DNA of 64,000 bases from Haematococcus lacustris (taxonomy: Eukaryota; Chlorophyta; Chlorophyceae; Chlamydomonadales; Haematococcaceae): assembly GCA_030144725.1 (NCBI GenBank), contig JASKMD010000018.1, forward strand, positions 3,391,114-3,455,113, given 5' to 3'. This document shows, piece after piece, positions 45,506-54,473 of this stretch. Within the stretch, counting starts at the first letter, position 1. The number at the start of each line of letters is the position of its first letter. The notes under the pieces are model-generated. The model did not search any database and was not told the origin of the DNA. It worked only from the letters and a program-made list of their open reading frames with translations. The position numbers were made by a program, and so were the translations under genes.

Positions 45506-45932
45506 GTCTGAGGTGCCTGGAGCTCAGGAGCAGTCGTGAGCCAGGAGCCAAGAAGTGCAGCCAAGGGAAGCAGCTTGGCAGAGCAGCCAGGGACAGCCAG
45601 GAGCAGTCTGGAGCAGCCATGAACAGTTTAAAGCGGCAGCAATAAGCGGCGCCCATGAGCAGCGCCCTCCCCTCCCGGCCGTACCCCCCTTCACCCCACA
45701 CCCAACCCCATTCCCCCCCCTCACACATTACAATTAGCAAGTGGTGAGTGGCTATCCCTTGCAACTATGCAGCTCTATGTACCTAGTCTGACCGCTAGCA
45801 TGCCCATGTTTGCTGCAGGTTCTAATGGTCACACCCACTCCCTTTGCCCTCTACCACCACCAGCACCTCCCCTCCCCTTCCCTTTTCCTACACGCCCACC
45901 CCCTCCCAATCCGTCGACAAACCCTTCACGGA

Positions 45933-48900
45933 GCCTTCATGGAGCGACAGCCAGACTCCAGGTGAGTGCACATGCTTTTAGGGTGTCAGTCCAGCCTGCA
46001 AAACTATACTCATGCATGTCCTTGTTGATCAGCTTGTTGGGGCTGAGCTGGCTGATGTATACTTGCAGTTCACGACAACTGGAGCATGACAAGTGTAGCA
46101 TGGCTTGGTGATTGCAAGCAAGGCCTGCAGCGGCAGCGAGCAGACTGGAGCGGGCAGACTAAAGCGAGCAGCTGAAAGCGGGCGCTTGTAGTTACAACCA
46201 GCCCCCTTCCTACCCTACCCAACAGCCCTTGGCGGAGCAGCCTAGAGTGGGCAGCCTGCAACGGCACCCAAGAATGGCAGCCAGGAGTGGCAGCCAGGAG
46301 CGGCAGCCAGGAGCGGCAGCCAGGAGCGGCAGCCAGGAGTGGCAGCCAGGAACCTCTCCTCCCCTGCCCACCCCTACCTTGCATCATCTCACATCCCTCA
46401 TCCCACATCCCAGTCAGCTGCCATAAGGCAATAAGGCAAGCGCGAGCAGCCATGAGTGCGCTGTTTTGTGGTAATTGATACATGGCTTTGGCAGCCAGGA
46501 ATTGGGTGCTATGGGGCAGTAAATGCAAGCCCACCCCTTGACTGTCACCCTCCTGCCTATATGCCCCTTCCTCCTTCCCTCTCCTGTCCCACCACCACCA
46601 CCACCACCTCCAAGTCTGCCACCCCGTCTACTTCCCCCCTCCCTGAAGGCCAGCCTTGGGCGGGCAGCAAGGAGCGGGCGCTAGCAGTAGCGGCCAGCCA
46701 GCCCACTCTAGCCATGCCATGCCCACACACCACACTGACCCAGCCCATCCCTCCCCCAAGGGGACAGCAGTAGGAGAGCCAATCCAAGCCAAGCACATAG
46801 GGGGGTGCCATAGCTGTGCGCCATAGCTTGGTGGTGGGGGTGGGGTGGGGTGGTCTCGTTGTTGTTAGTGATGGTTGTGGTGATGGTGGTGGTGGTGCTG
46901 CCAGTTGGTGTTGTTTGTTAACCCCTACCCGCCACCACACAGCCACCGCCCAGGCTGCAGTGCATGAGCAACAGCAACAGGCTGCAGTGCATGTGTTGCA
47001 GTGGATAAGCAGCAGCAGCAGGCTGTAGTCCATGAGCAGCAGTGCATGGACAACAGGTTATGTGTGTGTGGCAATGCAGCCTTGTATCAACAATGAAGCA
47101 GCATGGCTGACCTGAGCTTCCATTCAGTTCCATGCCACATACTGTGATTTGTAAGCAGTGAATGATCAAGATGTAATGATGAAGACAGTGGTGGTCATCA
47201 GCAGTATATTGCGCACGAATGATACTCACGCCCCTTGTATGGACAACACCACCACGCGGTGATGCGCTAATGCTGCAAACGTGGTAGCCACCTTCTACAT
47301 ACTCCCTTTGCATGTAGGCATCACGGTCATACCTAGCAAATGCAGCCCTGGCAGTGATCCGCGCATCCATAACAATGTAGATGGACTACTAGTGTGTGCA
47401 TGTGGTCGGTGCATGAGGGCGACACTAGGGGTATCCGGCTTTCAGCTGCAAACCATGTTATCACTTGCTCCTCGTGAGTAGTGCATTACATTAAGGCTTG
47501 GTAAGGCATGTCATGGTAGCAACGGCAAGAACACGAGAACGCTGCGAAGATGGGTTGTCCATACAAGCGGGCCATCCATGCACTAACTGGTTGTCAGCCA
47601 ACTGTCCCTAGGTATGGAGGTGCGTAGTGAGCGAGAGGTATGGCGGGATTGGTATTACAGTGTACCACACCAGCTGTGTTGGCTTACATCACATTGTACC
47701 ACACAAGCTGTCTTGGCTTACATCAGAGTGTACCACAGCAGTTGTGTTGGCTTACTCCACGAGAGGTACCATCCGTAGTCCAGCTGGCTGTGACGCATTG
47801 GGTGTGGACCACCGCCAGGCTTGCACCTGCTAGGCATGACCGTTATGCATACATGCATAGGGGGTATGTAACAGTTGGCTACCACGTTTGCAACGTTAGC
47901 GCATCACCGCGTGGTGGTGTTGTTCATGCAAGGGGCTTACATATCATGTGAAGGGTATACACGGCTAATAACCATCACTGTCTTCATCATTACATCTTGA
48001 TCATTCACTACTTTCAAATTAAGGTGTGTGGCAAGGAACTGAACGGAAGCTCAGGTCAGCCATGCTGCTGCTTGCTGATACAACGCTGCATTGCCACACA
48101 CCTACAACATGTTGTCCATGCACTACAGCCTGCTGCCACTGCTTATCCACTGCAGTACACTGCCACCTGCTGCTGCTACTCATGCACTGCCACACACCTG
48201 CAGCCTGTTGCTACCTGCAGCCTGCACTGCCACACACCTACAGCCTGCTGCTCATGCCACCTGCTGCTGCTCATGCACTGCAGCCTGCTGCTTATCCACT
48301 GCAGCACATGCACTGCAGCCTGCTGCTGCTGCTCATGCACTGCAGCCCGGGCGGAGGCTGTGTTGTGGCGGGTAAGGGGGTAATGGGAAAAAGGAAGGGG
48401 GGGGGGGAGGTGCCCACTCCCCACTCCCCATGGCTGCCGCTCCTGGCTGTGCTGTGGTGCTGTGCTGTGCTGTGGTGCTGGGGAAGAGGGAGAAGAGAGG
48501 GTAGGCAGGAAAGGGAGATGACAAATGAGAGGGGGCAGAAATTAGAGGGAGAAGAGGGGGGTTGCTCCTGGTTGCTGGGTAGGGTAGGGAGGGAACTACG
48601 ATGTCGAGGGGGAGGTGAGGGGAAGGGTGAATTGGGGTGTAGGAAACTTGGAGGTGTTGGTGATGGGACAGGGTAGGATAAGGGGGAAGGGGCCAAGGGG
48701 TTGGACTGTTAGACCTGCAGCAAGCAAGGGGCATACTTGTGATCAACAAACAAGGACATGCATGACTGGAGGTGGGCAAGCTGGTCAAACACCCCAGCAA
48801 GCCTGGCTGCCGCTCCTGGCTGGGCTGTACTGTGCTGTGCTGGGGACGAGGCAAGGGCGGAAGCAGAACTGGGCGCTTCACCTACCACAACAAGGTGACA

Positions 48901-49369
48901 ACACATCACATCAACATGACAACAATGTTGGCTGCTGCTCTACGCCACTGCAGCCTACTGCCTGCAGTCACCAAGCATGCTCCACATGTCATGCGCATGC
49001 TCTAGGCTGTTGCCACACTGCTGGCACGCATGGAGGCATAGCTGCAGCAGCCTATGCTAGCGCCACACACCTGTTGCCTCGAGTCACGCCATGCTGCATT
49101 CGCACGCATTTCATGGACTTGTCATGCTCCTCCTGGCTGCTGCTCCTTGCTGCTCTTAGCTGTTGCTTCTGGCTTCTCCTGGCTGCTGCTCCTTGCTGCT
49201 CCTAGCGGCTGGCTGCTCCCAGCTGCTCCTGGCTGCACTTGGTTGCTGCTCTTGGCTGCAAGGTAGGGTAGAGAGATCAGCTGACTCTAGGCTGTTCGCG
49301 CCCTCCTACATCTACGGGGGAGGGGAGGGGAGGGGGGGAGGGTACCATTGCATTGGGGTTGGGCTGGGC
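45933..49369. repeat. palindrome spacer, itself an older diverged inverted repeat
   Basis: The 3.4 kb between the young arms folds on itself with much lower identity: about 46063-46090 with 49100-49135, 46560-46625 with 48630-48700, and 46920-47345 with 47825-48375, centred near 47600. A protein-like stretch is shared by both halves: YHVCSISASPRGGVVHTRGV on the minus strand near 47270 and YHVCNVSASPRGGVVHARGL on the plus strand near 47900. A 36-base tandem repeat (three units containing GTGTACCACA) lies at about 47653-47760. No complete gene is supported. Confidence 0.75.
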
Positions 49370-49792
49370 GTGAAGGGTTTGTCGACGGATTGGGAGGGGG
49401 TGGGCGTGTAGGAAAAGGGAAGGGGAGGGGAGGTGCTGGTGGTGGTAGAGGGCAAAGGGAGTGGGTGTGACCATTAGAACCTGCAGCAAACATGGGCATG
49501 CTAGCGGTCAGACTAGGTACATAGAGCTGCATAGTTGCAAGGGATAGCCACTCACTACTTGCTGATTGTAATGTGTGAGGGGGGGAATGGGGTTGGGTGT
49601 GGGGTGAAGGGGGGTACGGCCGGGAGGGGAGGGCGCTGCTCATGGGCGCCGCTTATTGCTGCCGCTTTAAACTGTTCATGGCTGCTCCAGACTGCTCCTG
49701 GCTGCCCCTGGCTGCTCTCCCAAGCTGCTTCCCTTGGCTGCACTTCTTGGCTCCTGGCTCACGACTGCTCCTGAGCTCCAGGCACCTCAGAC

Positions 49793-50260
49793 TCAGACAG
49801 ACTTTACCAATCGACCGTTCGCTACTTCGCTAGCGCGTTCACAGCGCACCTTTCCTCTTGCTCCTTTCGCTCGACCGGGGCGCATGTATTCTATGGCTGG
49901 TCGCGAATGCTGTGTGGCTGCTGGCTGGCGCCTCACCTGCAAGGCACTGCACCATGAGGCACACAGTCGAAATGTGGCGAAATAGGTTGCTGGATAGCGA
50001 CGGATGGCTGGCCCATGTGCTCGAGTGTTTGCCCACAGCGTGCAACTGCTGGCGCAAATTGTCATAGTGGTTGCTGCCCCCAAATGCATTTTGGGAAAGC
50101 TGGTTGGGATGTCGCCAATTGGGAGTGTCGCTTGGGGTGTCGCTAACGCCACTGCCAACGCCGATGCGACGATGGCAAGCGGAGCTCGATGGCCGAGCCA
50201 ATTTATGGGTGCTGCCAATTTATCCAAGCCAGAGGGTGCGATGGGGCACAGCCGTGCCAA
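49793..50260 (-). CDS. unrecognised ORF in palindrome arm (right copy)
   Basis: Right-arm counterpart of 45071-45505, open for about 155 codons, differing from the left copy at a few codons (for example a Lys/Glu difference near the carboxy end). Its 5' part is cut off from its companion ORF (54057-53884, MFTDELWDPGKAATNTMAH) by the retrotransposon, so this copy cannot be expressed as in the left arm unless the element is spliced out. Confidence 0.3.
   Translation of the reverse strand: MARLCPIAPSGLDKLAAPINWLGHRAPLAIVASALAVALATPQATLPIGDIPTSFPKMHLGAATTMTICASSCTLWANTRAHGPAIRRYPATYFATFRLCASWCSALQVRRQPAATQHSRPAIEYMRPGRAKGARGKVRCERASEVANGRLVKSV
50232..50236. other. target-site duplication, left
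   Basis: GAGGG immediately before the left LTR. The uninterrupted left palindrome arm has a single copy of this pentamer at the corresponding place (complement CCCTC near 45062). Confidence 0.92.
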
Positions 50261-50467
50261 TTACATTAGTTCGGATAAGGTCAGCAATACAAATGCGTTG
50301 CGGTGCACTAAAGGCTGACGCCCTACGTGCAACAGCTAGAACAACACCATACCTGCGATGGGGCACAGCCGTGCCAACCATCGCAGAGCACCACGCAGGC
50401 TAAGAACGCCGATGTCACATATCACCCTAAGCAAGGAAAGCGGGTGGCCTTGGCCTGACCCACAACA
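50237..50467 (-). repeat. LTR (3' LTR of the element)
   Basis: 231 bases, reading on the minus strand from TGTTGTGGGTCAGG to CCCCATCGCA. Inside, the word TGCGATGGGGCACAGCCGTG occurs twice (start and about 125 bases in) and contains the palindrome GCACAGCCGTGC-like core. Confidence 0.95.
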
Positions 50468-51007
50468 CTCCCACTCAGGCCTAGGCTAGCAAAGCAGAAG
50501 AACGCAGAGTACGTCATAAGAAGAGAACTACATGCATGACTGTGTTCATGACTGATGCGTGTTTTATGCAAGCTCACACACAAGACACGTGAAGTTGGTG
50601 ATATAATGAAGATGTGATGTTGGAAGAGATGATGCTAACACACGTGAGCACTAGATGACAGCAAAGAGCAAAGCTACATGCAGAGGGAAGTGAATGCAAC
50701 AAGCAAGACACAAGTACATGTGCATAGAACGCCACTACTGCTGTACGCAGCTAAGAGAAACTCCATGTCAACCGCTGTCCTCCAAAGACTCCAAACACTC
50801 CACCCCAACCGCTGTACGCAGTCAGGAAGCTCCCACACACTCCAGCACAGGCAAGATTAGCCAACCCCCATGCCCTCCTTGCACTTCCCAAACTTCTGCC
50901 CCGGTAGCGCCTTGGTGAGCGCGTCTGCCACCATGTCTGCAGTTGGGCAAAAGGGGAACATCATGCAGGAGGACAACCACATCCTGCCACCCATGTGATT
51001 CAGCTGT

Positions 51008-53533
51008 TCACCCTCCATCACCAGCCTCATGCCAGAGTGAAGCAGCAGCTGGCAGGAGCTGCACTCTGGCCATCTTGGCATCCACGGCGCGGCCCCACTC
51101 CTCAGCTTCGGGCCTCGACACAGCCTTGCTGAAGCGACGCTTGGTGGAGAAGCCAATTGCAGCTGCCCTGCTGCCCACCAAAGCCACCCTCTCCCTTCTC
51201 CCACTGCTCCCACTGCTCCCAACACCCTCACTGCTGTTGCAGCTGACATTGCGTGCTGAGTAGCACACGGTGACATAGTCTGCAAATCTGACAGCTTTGC
51301 GTACACGCTCGCCGCGGCGCAGCAGAGGCGATGCTTGCTCTGGTGCGGGCGCAGCCAAAGACTCAGGCGTGCGCTCCATTCCCCCTGCTCCGTCCCCACC
51401 TAATCCTACCACACCAGCCCCACCTAGCCCTGCACCATCCCCACCTTCTCCGTCCCATCCTGGACTACCCCTAAGGGCAGCAGGGGGTACACCCTTACTG
51501 CCCGCTTGTCCCCCACCGCCCGCTTGTCCCCCGCACTCTCTGCTGCTGGCGCTGCTGCTTGAGGCGGGGGTGACGGTGGGGGTGACAGCAGGGGTCCCTC
51601 CCCTGCTACCCAAGCTATCCCCAGCTGCACCCTTAGTGCCTACCCCCCCCCTGGATGCTTCGCCCTCTGGCGGGGCAGCCAGCGCAGCTGGACCGAGAAC
51701 AGGAGCGGGAGCGTAGTGACGCAACACCGCTTGTTCGTCGAACACCACGCTCTTGCTGACGTGCTTCACTGCCCCCCCCAGGCCCTGATGCTCCACTGCA
51801 ACGAAGCGGTGCTGCTTGGCAAGCACGCACGGCTCGCACAGATTGCCGCTGTCGGCAGCTGCCTCACAATGGGCGGCTTTGACGCTGGTGCCTGTCACCA
51901 TGCCCTCCCTGGTCAGCCTTGCGAGCTGGCGGTAACCAGGGTGACCCAGGCGGTGATGCAGAGTCATGGGATCACCGGCGCGGGCAGCCATTCTGTAGCT
52001 GTCAGCTGCAAGCACAGGCTTGCTGTCAAGTAGGAAGAGGTCTTCCTCAATCTGCCGAGCTGTGATGCTGCACCCAGTCCCCGGCATGTTGATGCAGCAC
52101 CCATGAGGGGTGAAATGCACCACACCCCCCGCCCTGGTGGCTTTTCCCACAGACACTAGGCTGCCTTCTGCTGCTGGCACATGCAGCACATTGAGGAGTG
52201 TGAGCTCCCCACCTGCACCCCGGAACTGCACTGAGCCCTGGCCGGTGGCTGCCATGGTGCTGCCGTTGCCGCAAATGATAGTGTGCGACACAGGCAAGGG
52301 CTCGTAGCCCTGCAGGATATCCCGGTGCGGCGTCAGGTGCCTACTGCACCCAGAGTCCACCAACCACTCCCCCCGGAGCAGCGGCTTGGAGACCACCGAC
52401 ATGGCATTAGACACTGCCAACCCCTGGAAGGCCACACTGCTGCGGGAGGTGGAGGCAGGGTACCTGCTGGCAGAAGGGCTGGGGTCACGGCCGCGGCCGG
52501 AACTGCTCCCACCCCAGGCTGTATCTCTACCACCCCCAGGGCCAGGAGTGGGTGGCCTGCTGGCCCCCCCACTGTAGGTGAACGGGGAGTGACCCCTGGG
52601 TGAAGGTGATGGGGAGCGAGGGCGGTTGGGGCATTGGTGAGCCTGATGCCCCCACTGGAAGCACTTGTAACACTCCCCCTGAAACCCGCTCCCTCCAACC
52701 CCACCGCTGCGACCCTGACCCCGCTCAGCCCCACCGCCGCGACCCTGGCCCCCACCCCTGCTGTTGGCTTCGCCCCGGCTGCCACCGGGACGCGCAGAGA
52801 GCGCAAGGGCAGCTGGCTGCCGACGGGTAAGCACCCGCTCTTGGACCAACAACAAAGGCAAGACCTCAGCAAAGGTCGGGCGCGATGCTACCGGCTTGCG
52901 CAACACCTCATTCACAACAATGTCAAAGCCTGCTGGCAGACCCTCCAAGGCTTGCGTAAGGGTTTCCCCATAAGGCTCTGTCAGGTTCAGCTGCTCATGG
53001 AGATCTTCTGCCCGAGCCCAATAGTCCTGTACTGACTCCTCCTCAGACATGCGCAGGCTGGCAGCCTGCCTGACCAAGAGAGAGCGGGATGCCAGCACCT
53101 TGCTGACATGCATATCCCGCAAAGCCTCCCACAGCCCCCGGGCTGTAGTGTGCCGCTCACAAAGGCCCCTGTACTTGCGCACGTTGACTGTGCTACAAAT
53201 AAACGCGTGTGCGCGCTCGTCGACATCGACCGGCAGGGCACGGGCAGACGCGGCCGCAACCGATGCGGTGGTTGTGGCAGCCGTAGCTGCCGCATGCAGG
53301 GCGTCTGCTGCAGCCTCAGCTGCAACAGAGATGGGGGTGGTGCCAGCCGCAGCTCCGCTACCCGACCCCAAACTACCTGCCCCACTCCGCCTTTCCCCCG
53401 GCCCTCCTAGAGCTGTGACCCGCAGAGCTGCGCCTAGCCCCGCGCACGCTAGAGCATTCTTGACCTCGAAATGCCATTCGTCCCAGTTGTCCCCACTTAA
53501 CTTTTGAATCGCAGCCGCGTTTGGCATCGCCAT
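51008..53533 (-). CDS. copia-type Gag-protease-truncated Pol polyprotein
   Basis: Polyprotein of the LTR element. The start is taken as the ATG at 53533 (MAMPNAAAIQKLSGDNWDEW, the usual copia Gag opening); the frame stays open upstream into the LTR. In order: Gag domain; a CCHC zinc knuckle (CYKCFQWGHQAHQC, about 52671-52630); protease with the DSG active site (EWLVDSGCSRHLT, about 52371-52333); gag-pre-integrase HHCC region (LHHRLGHPGYRQLARL, then CEPCVLAKQH). The integrase core is missing: the text jumps to the integrase tail (KSVVFDEQ, then RRGERVRKAVRFADYV) and the first residues of the reverse transcriptase region (EAEEWGRAVDAKM). A separate frame near 50940-50860 keeps the RNase H end (ADMVADALTKALPGQKF). 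Not an active polyprotein. Confidence 0.9.
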   Translation of the reverse strand: MAMPNAAAIQKLSGDNWDEWHFEVKNALACAGLGAALRVTALGGPGERRSGAGSLGSGSGAAAGTTPISVAAEAAADALHAAATAATTTASVAAASARALPVDVDERAHAFICSTVNVRKYRGLCERHTTARGLWEALRDMHVSKVLASRSLLVRQAASLRMSEEESVQDYWARAEDLHEQLNLTEPYGETLTQALEGLPAGFDIVVNEVLRKPVASRPTFAEVLPLLLVQERVLTRRQPAALALSARPGGSRGEANSRGGGQGRGGGAERGQGRSGGVGGSGFQGECYKCFQWGHQAHQCPNRPRSPSPSPRGHSPFTYSGGASRPPTPGPGGGRDTAWGGSSSGRGRDPSPSASRYPASTSRSSVAFQGLAVSNAMSVVSKPLLRGEWLVDSGCSRHLTPHRDILQGYEPLPVSHTIICGNGSTMAATGQGSVQFRGAGGELTLLNVLHVPAAEGSLVSVGKATRAGGVVHFTPHGCCINMPGTGCSITARQIEEDLFLLDSKPVLAADSYRMAARAGDPMTLHHRLGHPGYRQLARLTREGMVTGTSVKAAHCEAAADSGNLCEPCVLAKQHRFVAVEHQGLGGAVKHVSKSVVFDEQAVLRHYAPAPVLGPAALAAPPEGEASRGGVGTKGAAGDSLGSRGGTPAVTPTVTPASSSSASSRECGGQAGGGGQAGSKGVPPAALRGSPGWDGEGGDGAGLGGAGVVGLGGDGAGGMERTPESLAAPAPEQASPLLRRGERVRKAVRFADYVTVCYSARNVSCNSSEGVGSSGSSGRRERVALVGSRAAAIGFSTKRRFSKAVSRPEAEEWGRAVDAKMARVQLLPAAASLWHEAGDGG

Positions 53534-53630
53534 CCCTTCCCTGCTCGCCGGTGCGCTCACCAGGCGAGACTTACGGGGTACGGCTTGGTGCACACCATCT
53601 GAAAGATTTCTGGATTCCCGCACATTGAAG

Positions 53631-53647
53631 TGGGTGGGCCCATAACC
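53631..53647 (-). other. primer-binding site matching the anticodon arm of initiator tRNA-Met
   Basis: Directly after the 5' LTR the minus strand reads GGTTATGGGCCCACCCA. Its first 13 bases complement the anticodon stem-loop of eukaryotic initiator tRNA-Met (TGGGCCCATAACC), which is the priming mode known for Drosophila copia, where a 5' half of that tRNA is the primer, rather than the tRNA 3' end used by most retroelements. Confidence 0.75.
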
Positions 53648-53878
53648 TGCGATGGGGCACAGCCGTGCCAATTACATTAGTTCGGATAAGGTCAGCAATA
53701 CAAATGCGTTGCGGTGCACTAAAGGCTGACGCCCTACGTGCAACAGCTAGAACAACACCATACCTGCGATGGGGCACAGCCGTGCCAACCATCGCAGAGC
53801 ACCACGCAGGCTAAGAACGCCGATGTCACATATCACCCTAAGCAAGGAAAGCGGGTGGCCTTGGCCTGACCCACAACA
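53648..53878 (-). repeat. LTR (5' LTR of the element)
   Basis: 231 bases, identical to 50237-50467 by eye. As the upstream LTR on the minus strand it should contain the promoter of the element; no clear TATA box is visible. Confidence 0.95.
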
Positions 53879-53883
53879 GAGGG
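53879..53883. other. target-site duplication, right
   Basis: GAGGG immediately after the right LTR, matching 50232-50236. Confidence 0.92.
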
Positions 53884-54473
53884 AAAGTATTCAAGCCATT
53901 TTTTGGGGTTTTGGCTCACTCCAGGATAAATGTTACCGGGAGACTTGATTGACCCAGAAGAAGTGCTCGCCTCGGAGCCGGGTGCTTGCGACTGCGCCTC
54001 GTGCGCCATTGTATTTGTGGCAGCTTTGCCTGGGTCCCATAACTCGTCAGTGAACATGTTAAATTGTACTCACAACGCAAAAACAAGTAGGATTTAATCC
54101 GGCAGTCTCACACACTGTGTGACACAGTCAGTGTATCTCGCCGTTCATTCATTCAACTATCCATAAGTCAGGCAGCAGGAAGACAGCGGTTGCGATTATT
54201 ACAGGCGCCCTTGCGTGACAGCTACCTGCGCATATATACAACTATTTCACGACTTCAGCAAGGCGCCAAGGAGCGGGCCCCAGATTCAAACAGACTGTAC
54301 TAGTGCACAATGAATGCTTGATGTTGTGCCTTCGAGGTGTCATTCGTTAGGTGAGGAACCTAGAAAGCAACAGGGGCACACGCGTGTCACCCCCTTGCAC
54401 GAGTGACATGCGAACGTGGGCTGCGTGTTGCCATTTGGATAACAGCAAGCTGACAATAGCAGCGTACACCAGC

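Larger units (their letters stand above)
41803..45932 (+). repeat. palindrome, left arm
   Basis: This arm is the near-exact reverse complement of 49370-55693 once one insertion in each arm is removed (2.67 versus 2.68 kb). It holds the RBP45-like pseudogene (minus) and the unrecognised ORFs at 44889-45505 (plus). Arm ends were placed where the two sequences stop matching: near GCGATGCACACAAGCGAC on the left and CCCTTCACG on the right. Confidence 0.93.
50237..53878 (-). mobile_element. Ty1/copia-type LTR retrotransposon, deletion derivative
   Basis: The 3,642-base element has two 231-base LTRs with TG...CA ends, a 5-bp GAGGG target duplication, a copia-type primer-binding site and a short purine tract (GAGTGGGAG on the minus strand) next to the 3' LTR at 50468. 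Gag and protease are intact-looking, but the integrase catalytic core and nearly all reverse transcriptase and RNase H are missing. The LTRs look identical base for base, so the insertion is very young. The empty site is visible in the other palindrome arm. The element would need enzymes supplied by an autonomous relative. Confidence 0.95.

Noticed and set aside
45524..46534. ORFs with CSWLPLAALPS-type repeats in the palindrome and spacer
   Set aside because: They follow an imperfect GCAGCCAGGAGCG-type repeat and have no protein-like conservation beyond it.
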